DNA from: Litoribacter ruber
GTDB taxonomy: Bacteria > Bacteroidota > Bacteroidia > Cytophagales > Cyclobacteriaceae
Assembly: GCF_018500185.1 (NCBI RefSeq)
Contig: NZ_JAHBGI010000006.1
Coordinates: 105,875-169,874, forward strand
DNA: 64,000 bases
Direction of reading: 5' to 3'
Shown here: piece after piece, positions 21,784 through 32,553 of the stretch
Layout: every line of letters starts with the position of its first letter
Numbering within the stretch: the stretch's first letter is position 1
The notes under the pieces: generated by a model
The model's database searches: none
What the model saw: the letters and a program-made list of their open reading frames with translations, nothing else
Told to the model about the DNA's origin: nothing
Translations under genes and position numbers: made by a program

Positions 21784-23911
21784 AATCGATCAGTTTGACT
21801 TCTCTGACTTTGTTGATGTCCAGGTGGAAAAACTCCCGGTGGATATTGAAGGGTTCCTCGCCTTCTGCAGGACACTTAGGCACATAACTTCCATCTTCCT
21901 GCATGACATAACTGTTGACATTGTCTCTTAAATTGAAGGATAGAATATTCATCAATTGTTTTTGAAGCATTGGGGACTCCACACGAAACAGCGACTCTAA
22001 CCTGCGGTCAAAGCTCCTCACCATCATGTCGGCACTGCCTACATAGGTGCGGAAATCGCCGTTGTTATGGAAATGGTAGATTCTGGAATGCTCCAAAAAG
22101 TCACCCACTATGGATATCACCTCAATATTTTCACTCAGATCCACTCTTCCAGGTCTTAAACAACAAATACCCCTTACCACCAATTTAATGGGGACTCCAG
22201 CTTGTGAGGCTCGATAAAGGGCATAAATGGTCTCGCTATCTTCCAGAGAATTGACCTTGATGAATATGCCACATTTCAGACCATTTCTGGCATTTTCAGC
22301 TTCATTTTCTATAAAATTGATCAGCTGATTTCGCATATCGCGAGGTGCGGTGATCAGGTTTTTATAGGTAGTAGGCATGCTGTGTCCGGTGATTACATTA
22401 AAGAATTCTGATACATCATTGGCCAAGATTTCATTGGTAGTCAACAGACCTATATCCGTGTACAGCCTTGAAGTATCTTCATTGTAATTCCCTGATCCTA
22501 GGTGGACATACCGGGTCACTCTATCCTCATCCTTTTTCACGATCAAAAGAAGCTTAGTATGGGTTTTCAAGTTACTCACCCCATATATCACAAAGCAGCC
22601 GGCTTTTTGGAGTTTTTTAGCCTCCCGCATGTTGTTTTCTTCGTCAAATCTTGCCTTGACTTCAAAAAGAACCGAGATATGCTTACCATTCTCCACTGCC
22701 CGCAACAAAGCAGAAGTGATCCTGGAATCCTTCGCCAAACGATAGATGGTCATCTTAATGGCCATCACATTGGGATCATCTGCGGCTTTCTCCAGCAAAT
22801 CCAAAATCGGGTCAATGTTGTTGTAAGGATGGTGCAAAAGCACATCTTGGTGCTTTAACACTTGGAACACATCCTCCGTGCTGGCATCAGGATAAGAAAG
22901 CGGCGGAACCGGATCGGGTATTGGCGGGATTTTATCCTTAAAACGCTTGTTGCCTATCACTTGCCACAACCCTGTAAAATCGAGCATACTGGTTTTGGCT
23001 ACGGTAAAAATACTGTCGTCCTTTATTACCCAACGCTCCTTCAGCAGGTTGACCATCCATTGGCTGTAGCCATCCTCAATTTCGATCCGGACCACGCGCC
23101 CGGTTTTTCTGGCGTTAAGTTTCCTTTTCACCTCCTCCAGGAAGTTGTTGTCCATGTCCTCACTTTCCTCCAAGGTGAAATCACCGTTTCTGGTAATCCT
23201 GAAAAGGTTAATGGATTCGATGTCAACATTCCTAAACAAGGACACAATATGCACTCTGATAACCTCTTCAATAGGGACATAAATCACCAGATCCTCCCTT
23301 TCGATTTCGAAAAACCTCGGGATATTGGATGGAATCTGAACAAATGAAAGTTTGCGGTTATCCTTTTTGTCTCCCGGACTGATTGTTACCACTCCAAATA
23401 TCAGGAGCTTGTTCATCAATATGGGAAAGGTATGGTATCCATCAAAAACCATGGGAGTCAACATGGGGTAAACCGCCTTGAAATAATATTCTTTGATATA
23501 TTCTTGCTCTTCGGGCAGGAGGTTTCGCACATTGCTTAGCATGAAACCGGAGTCTATGAGACTCGGCAACAAGCTGTTTTGAAAGTGATCTTGGATTTTG
23601 GCATGAAAATCCTGACATTCCTGCATCAGTTTCATTTTGAAGGGCTCTTCCCGAAGACCGGAATAATCGACCCTTTCTTTATCATAATCCAAGTAATTAT
23701 ATAGGGACCCTACCCTAATCATGAAAAACTCATCCAAATTGGAAGCGGCAATGGCCAGAAACTTCAGCTTTTCAAAAACCGAACGGGTCTCCTTGGTGGA
23801 TTGATCATATACACGATCATTAAATTTGAGCCAACTCAAATCCCTGCTGATCAGGTCACTGCTATAAATTAACTGTTCTATTTTATCTTGCTGAGCTACT
23901 TTCATTTCCAT
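21782..23911 (-). CDS. ppk1: Polyphosphate kinase 1
   Basis: The 709-aa enzyme reversibly transfers the gamma phosphate of ATP to polyphosphate. Domains in order: N-terminal four-helix part (SRDLSWLKFNDRVYDQS; IAASNLDEFFMIRVGSLYNY), a PHP-like middle domain, and two phospholipase-D-like C-terminal domains with TIYRLAKDSRITSALLRAVE and RYVHLGSGNYNEDTSRLYTD, the latter holding the phosphorylated histidine. The conserved MLTPMVFDGYHTFPILMN segment is also present. A TTG at 23947 is in frame, but I take the ATG at 23911 (MEMKVAQQDK), which already covers the conserved part. It is downstream of nothing obvious and convergent with ppx. Confidence 0.94.
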   Translation of the reverse strand: MEMKVAQQDKIEQLIYSSDLISRDLSWLKFNDRVYDQSTKETRSVFEKLKFLAIAASNLDEFFMIRVGSLYNYLDYDKERVDYSGLREEPFKMKLMQECQDFHAKIQDHFQNSLLPSLIDSGFMLSNVRNLLPEEQEYIKEYYFKAVYPMLTPMVFDGYHTFPILMNKLLIFGVVTISPGDKKDNRKLSFVQIPSNIPRFFEIEREDLVIYVPIEEVIRVHIVSLFRNVDIESINLFRITRNGDFTLEESEDMDNNFLEEVKRKLNARKTGRVVRIEIEDGYSQWMVNLLKERWVIKDDSIFTVAKTSMLDFTGLWQVIGNKRFKDKIPPIPDPVPPLSYPDASTEDVFQVLKHQDVLLHHPYNNIDPILDLLEKAADDPNVMAIKMTIYRLAKDSRITSALLRAVENGKHISVLFEVKARFDEENNMREAKKLQKAGCFVIYGVSNLKTHTKLLLIVKKDEDRVTRYVHLGSGNYNEDTSRLYTDIGLLTTNEILANDVSEFFNVITGHSMPTTYKNLITAPRDMRNQLINFIENEAENARNGLKCGIFIKVNSLEDSETIYALYRASQAGVPIKLVVRGICCLRPGRVDLSENIEVISIVGDFLEHSRIYHFHNNGDFRTYVGSADMMVRSFDRRLESLFRVESPMLQKQLMNILSFNLRDNVNSYVMQEDGSYVPKCPAEGEEPFNIHREFFHLDINKVREVKLID

Positions 23912-23981
23912 ATCAGTTTGGCAAAATCCTTTCTGAATCTGTCTCAAATTCTGCCTTATAAATATAAGGTATTTGTATAAA

Positions 23982-24004
23982 AAAAGGGGCCCATGGCCCC
24001 TTTT
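23982..24004 (-). terminator. Terminator of gyrB
   Basis: A perfect 10-bp stem (23982-23991 with 23995-24004), GC-rich with 3-nt loop, is followed on the minus strand by seven T. It lies 25 nt past the gyrB stop. Confidence 0.88.
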
Positions 24005-24028
24005 CTGCTATCTTTCGACAAACGCTTA

Positions 24029-26026
<1,998 letters not shown>

Positions 26027-26132
26027 TTATTCAAAGTTTTTCAATCTTTAATAATACGGCTTTTTTGGCGAAAAACCGCCAAATTAGAGGAAATTTCCTC
26101 ATTTGGAAGGTAAAATCCGAAGGCGGTGAAAA

Positions 26133-26507
26133 TTAGAACTGATCGGACCTCAGCATGACCAGGGTGCAGCCAAAAACAGTTTCCACACCCTGCTCTTTGG
26201 CTTTGTTCATAAGCGACTGATCCTCAGTACCCGGATTGAATATTATTCTTTTGGGATGTAGGGATAAAATGTAATCGTGCCACTCAGGCAAATTTCTGGC
26301 TCCAATATATAGCGTGACCGTATGCACATCTGGTACCTCAGGCTTTTGCCTTAGGTCAAGAATTTCCTTTCCGTTAACCTTTCCTGTTTTTATGCCCACA
26401 GGGATGTATTCCATCCCATATTCCTCCAACATGTTGGCTGCTACAAATGCGTATCGGCTGGAGTTGGTCGTTGCCCCAAGTATTACCGTTTTTTTTGGTG
26501 TCATCAT
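26133..26507 (-). CDS. CoA-binding domain protein
   Basis: The 124-aa protein is a stand-alone CoA-binding Rossmann domain: MTPKKTVILGATTNSSRYAF at the N terminus, YIPVGIKTGKVNGKEILD in the middle and RIIFNPGTEDQ towards the end. Proteins of this type (YccU-like) bind CoA or a nucleotide; their role is unknown. The longer in-frame version reaching 26564 overlaps the end of the FAD gene; the tandem ATGs at 26507 and 26504 just after that gene's stop are better. The short 4-nt gap to the FAD gene implies cotranscription. Confidence 0.85.
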   Translation of the reverse strand: MMTPKKTVILGATTNSSRYAFVAANMLEEYGMEYIPVGIKTGKVNGKEILDLRQKPEVPDVHTVTLYIGARNLPEWHDYILSLHPKRIIFNPGTEDQSLMNKAKEQGVETVFGCTLVMLRSDQF

Positions 26508-26511
26508 GTCA

Positions 26512-28098
26512 TTATTTAGTGCGGTGGTATTGTTCGATGAGCTTTTCTGCACATCTTTCCCCATCCATAGCAGCTGAAACTATGCCACCTGCATATCCTG
26601 CGCCTTCTCCACAGGGATAAAGTCTTTTTAATTGGGGATGCTCAAAAGTATCCTTGTCCCGCGGAACCCTCACAGGGGATGAGGTACGGCTTTCCACACC
26701 GATTATTTGGGCCTCATTGGTCAGATAACCCCTCATTTTTTTCCCAAATGCCAGAAAAGCATCCTTCAACCTGCTCGCCACAAAATCTGGCAAGACTTCG
26801 TGCATATTCACAGAAGCCAAGCCCGGCTGATAGGAAGTGCTCAGCAGGGAGTTGCTGACTTTTCCATTGACAAAATCCTGCATGCGTTGGGCAGGTGCCA
26901 CTTGTGTTTTGCCGCCATAAACCCAGGCATTTCTTTCCACTTCTGCCTGAAACTCCATGGCTGCCAAAGGCCCGTATTTTTGATATTGAGGCAGGTCCTC
27001 CAGCTCCACAGCCACGACCATACCGGAATTGGCAAACTTGCTATCTCTCCGGCTGGGGCTCATCCCGTTTACCACCAATTCCTCCTGTGCGGTGGCGGCC
27101 GGCACGATAAATCCACCCGGACACATGCAAAAGGAAAATACCCCCCGCTGCTTACCTTTAAACATAGTCTGCTCCACTAAGCTGTAGGAAGAAGCTGGCA
27201 GGTATGGCCCGCGGTCAATCTCGCAATGATATTGGATTTGGTCGATTAGATTTTGGGAATGTTCTATCCTGACTCCCAAGGCAAAGGGTTTCGCTTCGAT
27301 CAGGACTTTATGTTCATGCAATAGGTGAAATATATCCCGCGCAGAGTGGCCTGTTGCCAGAACTACTCCCATACCGGTTATTTTTTCGCCATCCTGAGTC
27401 ACGACACCCTTGAGTTCATTTCCCTCAATAACAAGGTCGGTGACTTTGGTATCGAAAAGTACCTGCCCCCCAGCATTGCGGATGGTTTCTCTCCATTCCT
27501 CTACTAGCTTGGGTAGCTTGTTGGTCCCGATATGCGGATGGGCGTCTACCAGAATCTCTTCGGTGGCCCCATGGGCAACCATAATTTCGAGAATTCTTCT
27601 GATGTCTCCTCTTTTCTTGGAGCGGGTATAAAGCTTACCATCGGAATAGGTTCCTGCGCCCCCTTCGCCAAAGCAATAATTGGATTCGGGGTTTACCTTA
27701 TGCTCTTTGTTGATGGCGGCAAGGTCTCGGCGCCTGGCCCTTACATCCTTGCCCCTTTCAATCACAACGGGTTTAACCCCCAACTCAATAGCCCGCAAAG
27801 CGGCAAAAAGTCCCGCCGGACCAGCACCAACGATGATCATTTGCTGGGCATTGCTGACATTGGGATAATCAAAAGTGTTGGTCAGGCGTGATGGAGGTGT
27901 TTCTTTGACAAACACCTCAGCCTGTATATTCACCTTGACCTGGCGCCGGCTTCTCGCATCAATGGAGCGCTTCAAAACGCGGACATCCGCGCTTTTTTCC
28001 TGCGGTGAAACCCCTGCCTGCCTGAGCAGGATATCACGCAAAACCTGCTCCTGAAACGCCTCTTCCGGCTTCAGTACTAATTTCAGTTCTTTTCTCAT
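26512..28098 (-). CDS. FAD-dependent oxidoreductase (COG2509 type)
   Basis: The 528-aa flavoprotein has the dinucleotide-binding motif in IIVGAGPAGLFAALRAIELG near residue 90, after an N-terminal ferredoxin-like alpha/beta domain starting MRKELKLVLKPEEAFQEQ. The NYCFGEGGAGTYSDGKLYTR segment and the later CPGGFIVPAAT, GMVVAVELEDL and YPCGEGAGYAGGIVSAAMDG define the group of uncharacterised FAD dehydrogenases (COG2509). The ORF can be extended upstream to 28164, but the ATG at 28098 gives the standard start. Substrate is unknown. It shares a transcript with the downstream CoA-binding protein. Confidence 0.88.
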   Translation of the reverse strand: MRKELKLVLKPEEAFQEQVLRDILLRQAGVSPQEKSADVRVLKRSIDARSRRQVKVNIQAEVFVKETPPSRLTNTFDYPNVSNAQQMIIVGAGPAGLFAALRAIELGVKPVVIERGKDVRARRRDLAAINKEHKVNPESNYCFGEGGAGTYSDGKLYTRSKKRGDIRRILEIMVAHGATEEILVDAHPHIGTNKLPKLVEEWRETIRNAGGQVLFDTKVTDLVIEGNELKGVVTQDGEKITGMGVVLATGHSARDIFHLLHEHKVLIEAKPFALGVRIEHSQNLIDQIQYHCEIDRGPYLPASSYSLVEQTMFKGKQRGVFSFCMCPGGFIVPAATAQEELVVNGMSPSRRDSKFANSGMVVAVELEDLPQYQKYGPLAAMEFQAEVERNAWVYGGKTQVAPAQRMQDFVNGKVSNSLLSTSYQPGLASVNMHEVLPDFVASRLKDAFLAFGKKMRGYLTNEAQIIGVESRTSSPVRVPRDKDTFEHPQLKRLYPCGEGAGYAGGIVSAAMDGERCAEKLIEQYHRTK

Positions 28099-28217
28099 AT
28101 CAGTAAGGTATTTATCCTTAAAAATTTTCAATTCTAATCTTAAGGCAAATAGGCCTTGGTGCAACTTCTTTTAAAACTTTGTGCCCATTGTGCCCATTTC
28201 CTTTTGCACTTTCCTTC

Positions 28218-29183
28218 CTAAAGCTCTTCTTTTCCGAAAACCTCTTTCACAACCCAGCCTTTCCCCCACTCAGCTATCTCCTCCTCAGTCCAAAGTTCGG
28301 GATAGAAAATTACCTTTTGGAAACGCGGTGGCAAATACTTTTGCCAATTGGTACCGCCTGTGGCCGCAATGTCAACCGGATCGCGTTGCAAATAGCGCAC
28401 GGCCGACTTGTAGTGCGAAAGCGGCCAATACACGTTGGCTTTCAGGTCAAAGGTCTTCATCAGCCCCTTCAGCTCCTCATCCTTGTCTTCACAAAGCAGA
28501 TACTGCTGCCAAAGATTGCTGTGCTTATATTTATCGATCAGTTCCTTGATCTCCTTGCCATATTTTTGCTCAAAGGACTTTAGGGTCAACGTTTTTTCTC
28601 CCGTCGCAAGTTCAGTTGCCCCAAACTGCCAGTAAAGCTTATCAAACAGCTCCTGGGTTTGGCTTTCGGGGCTTAGCTCTTTTCTGAATTTCATGGCAGC
28701 CAGGGTGTGCGTATCAGTGGCCAGCAACTCGATAAATCTATACTGGGCACTTTGGAAACCACTGGATGGCAGAAGCGACATCCTGAATTTGAGGAATTGC
28801 TCTTTCTCCATCCCCTTCCACATCACTGCAAAAGATGAAATCAAATGGTCAAAATACATGATTACCCGCTCCAATCTTTGCTTGAAAAATTCAGCTTTGA
28901 TATTTTTCTCTTCCGAGAGTTGCTCCATTTCCCAAAGGCATAATTTAAAGTACAGTTCGGTAATCTGGTGGTAGATGATGAAAATCTTCTCATCCTTGAA
29001 AGAGGTCTTTGGCTGCTGAAGCGTCAAAAGGGTATCAAGATTGATGTAGTCCCAGTAGGTTAAGTAATCCGCATAGAGTAGGCCCTCCAAATAAGAGGAC
29101 AAATCCTGTCCGGAAGCCTTGAATTTCTGCTCTAAAAGCTCAATCTTTTGGGTAATGTCATTGTTGGGTTTATGCTTTTCCAT
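28218..29183 (-). CDS. Tryptophan 2,3-dioxygenase family protein
   Basis: The 321-aa heme enzyme is expected to oxidise L-tryptophan to N-formylkynurenine, the first step of the kynurenine route. The active-site His72 is in FIIYHQITELYFK, the C-terminal heme side shows WPLSHYKSAVRYL with the proximal His candidate, and ATGGTNWQKYLPP followed by FYPELW closes the fold. The usual Trp of HQxxELWFK is Tyr here. Longer start options to 29270 add a non-conserved tail, so I use the ATG at 29183. It is divergent from a glutaryl-CoA dehydrogenase, which acts at the far end of the tryptophan degradation route. Related dioxygenases with altered substrates exist, so specificity is not proven. Confidence 0.87.
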   Translation of the reverse strand: MEKHKPNNDITQKIELLEQKFKASGQDLSSYLEGLLYADYLTYWDYINLDTLLTLQQPKTSFKDEKIFIIYHQITELYFKLCLWEMEQLSEEKNIKAEFFKQRLERVIMYFDHLISSFAVMWKGMEKEQFLKFRMSLLPSSGFQSAQYRFIELLATDTHTLAAMKFRKELSPESQTQELFDKLYWQFGATELATGEKTLTLKSFEQKYGKEIKELIDKYKHSNLWQQYLLCEDKDEELKGLMKTFDLKANVYWPLSHYKSAVRYLQRDPVDIAATGGTNWQKYLPPRFQKVIFYPELWTEEEIAEWGKGWVVKEVFGKEEL

Positions 29184-29317
29184 AAGGAATAATTTCTGCA
29201 GGCAAGGTAGCTTTTTAAGAAAGTTCTTGCTTACTTGAGTTAATCTTAAAGCTGAGCATTTGATCAGCATTCGAAATGTAAAATTCTATTTTAAAAACCA
29301 ATTAAGCAAAATTAATT

Positions 29318-30526
29318 ATGGAGGCAGCCGAGGCAAAACACAAATCTCAAAAGCAGGACGCATTCGAGGGGGTGGATTTTTACAACTTGGACGATCTATT
29401 GACCGAGGAGCACAAGCTGATCCGGAATTCCATCCGGGACTTTGTCAAAAAGGAAATTTATCCGAATATAGAAAACTGGTGTCAGGACGCTTACTTCCCC
29501 TATGACATTGTGAAGAAATTTGGTGATGTGGGTGCCTTTGGACCTCAAATACCAGAAAACTACGGGGGCGGAGGATTGGACTATATTTCCTATGGCCTCA
29601 TCATGCAGGAAATCGAGCGAGGCGACTCGGGCATGAGGTCCACCGCCTCTGTCCAGGGTTCATTGGTGATGTATCCCATCTATAAGTTTGGCTCCGAGGA
29701 TCAGCGCAACAAATACCTGCCCAAACTGGCTTCCGGTGAAATGCTGGGCTGCTTTGGCCTTACCGAACCTGACCACGGGTCCAACCCAAGCGGTATGGTG
29801 ACCAACTTCAAGGACATGGGCGACCACTACTTGCTCAATGGAGCGAAAATGTGGATCTCCAACTCTCCAAAAGCTGACATTGCGGTGGTTTGGGCCAAAA
29901 ATGAGGAAGGCAGAATCCATGGCTTAATCGTAGAAAGAGGTATGGAAGGCTTCACCACTCCAGAAACCCACAACAAGTGGTCACTCCGCGCTTCCTGCAC
30001 GGGTGAATTGGTTTTCCACGATGTGAAAGTTCCAAAGGAGAACCTGCTTCCTGGCAAATCCGGGCTTGGTGCACCCCTTATGTGCTTGGATTCCGCCCGC
30101 TACGGGATAGCCTGGGGAGCAATTGGCGCTGCTATGGACTGCTATGACTCCGCTAGAAGGTATTCGCTCGAAAGGCAGCAGTTTGGCAAGCCAATCGGAG
30201 GCTTCCAGCTGATCCAAAAGAAACTTGCCGAGATGCTGACGGAAATCACCAAAGCACAACTCCTCACCCACCGACTGGGCCAATTAATGAACGAGGGAAA
30301 GGCAACTACCTCCCAAATCTCCATGGCCAAGCGAAATAATGTCAACATGGCCTTGGAAATAGCGCGTGAAGCACGTCAGATTCATGGCGGCATGGGCATT
30401 ACCGGAGAGTATCCGATTATGCGCCACATGATGAATTTGGAGTCTGTGATTACTTATGAAGGAACACACGATATTCACCTTCTGATATTAGGAAATGAAA
30501 TCACCGGGATTCCGGCATTCAAATAA
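29318..30526 (+). CDS. Glutaryl-CoA dehydrogenase-like acyl-CoA dehydrogenase
   Basis: The 402-aa FAD enzyme probably oxidises and decarboxylates glutaryl-CoA to crotonyl-CoA, passing electrons to ETF. Its N-terminal region has QIPENYGGGGLDYISYGLIM, LGCFGLTEPDHGSNPSGM and MWISNSPKADIAVVWAK. The C-terminal part has ARYGIAWGAIGAAMDCYDSA, RQQFGKPIGGFQLIQKKLA and VITYEGTHDIHLLILG, where the Glu is the catalytic base. The AWGAIGAA and ITYEGTHD combination is the pattern of glutaryl-CoA rather than straight-chain dehydrogenases. The adjacent divergent tryptophan dioxygenase and the etfAB genes in this window fit this role. Confidence 0.9.
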   Translation: MEAAEAKHKSQKQDAFEGVDFYNLDDLLTEEHKLIRNSIRDFVKKEIYPNIENWCQDAYFPYDIVKKFGDVGAFGPQIPENYGGGGLDYISYGLIMQEIERGDSGMRSTASVQGSLVMYPIYKFGSEDQRNKYLPKLASGEMLGCFGLTEPDHGSNPSGMVTNFKDMGDHYLLNGAKMWISNSPKADIAVVWAKNEEGRIHGLIVERGMEGFTTPETHNKWSLRASCTGELVFHDVKVPKENLLPGKSGLGAPLMCLDSARYGIAWGAIGAAMDCYDSARRYSLERQQFGKPIGGFQLIQKKLAEMLTEITKAQLLTHRLGQLMNEGKATTSQISMAKRNNVNMALEIAREARQIHGGMGITGEYPIMRHMMNLESVITYEGTHDIHLLILGNEITGIPAFK

Positions 30527-30533
30527 AGTAAAC

Positions 30534-30557
30534 AGGGAGCTACTCGCTCCCTTTTTT
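30534..30557 (+). terminator. Terminator after acyl-CoA dehydrogenase
   Basis: A 7-bp stem (30534-30540 with 30546-30552), 5-nt loop and T6 tract. Its left arm overlaps the stop codon of the convergent lipid kinase gene. Confidence 0.78.
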
Positions 30558-31448
30558 GATTTCCGATGGATTTATGATCACTTTCAGCCGGTTTTTCATG
30601 ATCCCAATTTTTGCCTTTCTCACATCCCGCTCGACGTCTCCGTCAATTTGAAAAGTTGCCCCATCCGGGTTCTGGATGGTGGCCTCGGTACACTTCCAGG
30701 TTTTCACAAAATCGCAGCTTTTCAGCTCGCCTCTCATCAGGTGGTAAAAAAAATTTACAATTTCATCGATACCGTCTGGATTAAATGCCAAGATTTCAAA
30801 CATTCCATCGTCAATCCTGCCAGCGGGGTTGATAATAGCTCCAGTCCCATATTGATTCCCATTGGCTATTAACAGCATTCTCGCCATCACTTGGATTTCC
30901 TTTCCATTTATCTGAAGATTAAATTGGTATGGCTTATTTTCAAACAGCTCTGATAACGCACCTTTTAAATAGGTGATCATTCCCCTACCCTCAATCTGCT
31001 CATATTTTGCCACCAAACCCGCGTTGAATCCAAAATCACTGAGATGGAGACAGATGTTATCGTTGATGGTTAGGATATCCATTTCCGTGGAATCATTGGC
31101 AGCCATGGCCTCTAGGGCTTCCTCCAATTCTGACATGCCCAAGCAGGTGGCCAAGCCATTTGCTGATCCCAAAGGAAGAATGCCAAGTGGATAGCTATAA
31201 TTATCTTTTATAAAAACCTCCACAATTCTCCGTACCGTACCATCTCCCCCTGCCACAATGACCAAATCCCATTGGAATAAATCCAGACTTTTTTTGATGC
31301 TCTCAGGTGATTTGTTTTCACCTTTGAGAATGTGGCTGTGCAAATTTTCCAATGCAGGAAAGGTGAGGTTAATCCTGGATAATAAAAACTCTTCCGCCAC
31401 CTGGGTTCTTCCAGCAGTGGGGTTAAAAAAAAGCAAGATTTTCTTCAT
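30540..31448 (-). CDS. Diacylglycerol/lipid kinase family protein
   Basis: The 302-aa protein is a DagK/YegS-type kinase with the ATP-binding motif VIVAGGDGTVRRIVEVF near residue 67 and the downstream PLGSANGLATCLGM and NGNQYGTGAIINPAGRIDDG segments. It phosphorylates diacylglycerol or a related lipid such as a sphingoid base, at the inner membrane surface. The start overlaps the stop of the App1-type phosphatase by 4 nt (ATGA), so the two proteins are made together. An App1-type enzyme removes phosphate from phosphatidate while DagK adds it, hinting at a lipid phosphorylation switch. The real substrate is not known. Confidence 0.9.
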   Translation of the reverse strand: MKKILLFFNPTAGRTQVAEEFLLSRINLTFPALENLHSHILKGENKSPESIKKSLDLFQWDLVIVAGGDGTVRRIVEVFIKDNYSYPLGILPLGSANGLATCLGMSELEEALEAMAANDSTEMDILTINDNICLHLSDFGFNAGLVAKYEQIEGRGMITYLKGALSELFENKPYQFNLQINGKEIQVMARMLLIANGNQYGTGAIINPAGRIDDGMFEILAFNPDGIDEIVNFFYHLMRGELKSCDFVKTWKCTEATIQNPDGATFQIDGDVERDVRKAKIGIMKNRLKVIINPSEIKKGSE

Positions 31449-32482
31449 ATTGTATTGGGCTTGATAAAGCCATTTTCAAGTGCATGGTCAATTGCTTCAT
31501 GGGTGTTTTTGACGTAAGCAATCACCACCTTATTTTTAAATCTGTCGAGCAATCCCCGGCGTTCATCGTCCATGGGTTTGATGATCCGAATATACACGGC
31601 GATGACTTTGTCGGGAAACTCTTCGATGGCTTCAGCGTAAAGTTCCGGATCATGCTGCCCACTATCCCCTACAAGGATAAACTTCATGCTCCGATAAAGT
31701 TTAAAAAGTAGGATGATTTTATCTTTCTTGTGCTGATGGCTTCCCCCTCCCGATTTCCAGATGTTTCTGATGTTGACGTGCAGATCCTGCAACAAAAGAG
31801 GGCCTCTGGGTATATGTCGGTATTCCAAAAAGTCTTTGATCAATTCATTTAAATTCCAATCACTGCTAGAGACATAGAAAACCGGGTTTTCCTCATGGTT
31901 GGTAAGCCCTTTGTAAAACTTGCTAATACCGGGAAAGGGCCTACGGGTGTAGGCATTTTTGGAAATGGACAGCCATAATTTTTCGCCAAGCTGTGTAGCT
32001 TTTGACACCAAAATGGTGTCATCGATGTCCGATATGATGCCCAAAGGGTGATCGGATGAATAGCGGCTTACTGGAAATAGCACCTCTTTCTGCTGGTAGG
32101 AAAGGTCTCCATTCTCAATAAAGGTAAAGCTTACGAGTTCTTGCTTGGCGGTTTTTGGAGTTTTAAACTTCCCTTCCAAAATCCCCTCTTCATCACTCAC
32201 CATTACAATTTCCTTATCCCCCAGTCGAGCAGCAACCTCCACATCGGAAACACTGCTACCGGAATACCTTCTCACAGCGGCCAGCATATTTTTTGGCGCT
32301 GACTTCCGCTCCGAGGGTACGCTTTGCTTGTAGGATTCTACCACCCGTGCTTTTATATAGACTTTCCTTTCATTGCCAAACGCATACAGAGGTTCAATTT
32401 GGATCATGTCCAACTTTCCCACGGCTCTTTTGAGCTTTGAAAACCCATAGCGAAAAGGTAATGTCAAAAGCCTAGCTATCAT
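31445..32482 (-). CDS. App1-like phosphatase (DUF2183)
   Basis: The 345-aa protein contains a HAD-like App1 catalytic domain: LGIISDIDDTILVSKAT (DxDxT nucleophile), VFYVSSSDWNLNELIKDFLE and FILVGDSGQHDPELYAE near the C terminus. Yeast App1 is a Mg-dependent phosphatidate phosphatase of the actin patch; bacterial homologues are uncharacterised. The N-terminal half is a beta-rich extension that looks like the extra domain seen in other bacterial members. The ATG at 32482 (MIARLLTLPF) is preferred over an extension to 32533, which contains the DUF1573 terminator. It overlaps the lipid kinase gene by 4 nt. Confidence 0.87.
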   Translation of the reverse strand: MIARLLTLPFRYGFSKLKRAVGKLDMIQIEPLYAFGNERKVYIKARVVESYKQSVPSERKSAPKNMLAAVRRYSGSSVSDVEVAARLGDKEIVMVSDEEGILEGKFKTPKTAKQELVSFTFIENGDLSYQQKEVLFPVSRYSSDHPLGIISDIDDTILVSKATQLGEKLWLSISKNAYTRRPFPGISKFYKGLTNHEENPVFYVSSSDWNLNELIKDFLEYRHIPRGPLLLQDLHVNIRNIWKSGGGSHQHKKDKIILLFKLYRSMKFILVGDSGQHDPELYAEAIEEFPDKVIAVYIRIIKPMDDERRGLLDRFKNKVVIAYVKNTHEAIDHALENGFIKPNTI

Positions 32483-32524
32483 ATGTTTTAGAAAACTGGT
32501 AGAACTAAACTTAGAGCAAAAAGA

Positions 32525-32548
32525 AAGCCTCAAAAAACTTTGAGGCTT
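32525..32548 (-). terminator. Terminator of the DUF1573 gene
   Basis: A perfect 10-bp stem (32525-32534 with 32539-32548) with a 4-nt loop is followed on the minus strand by T-rich sequence. Confidence 0.75.
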
Positions 32549-32553
32549 AAAAC

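Noticed and set aside
22862-23347. 161-aa open frame on the plus strand inside ppk1
   Set aside because: It is antisense to a strongly conserved gene with no independent start signals or recognisable protein features.
26508-26564. Longer start of the CoA-binding protein overlapping the FAD gene
   Set aside because: The extension is low-complexity (Ser/Asn-rich) and the family begins close to the ATG at 26507.
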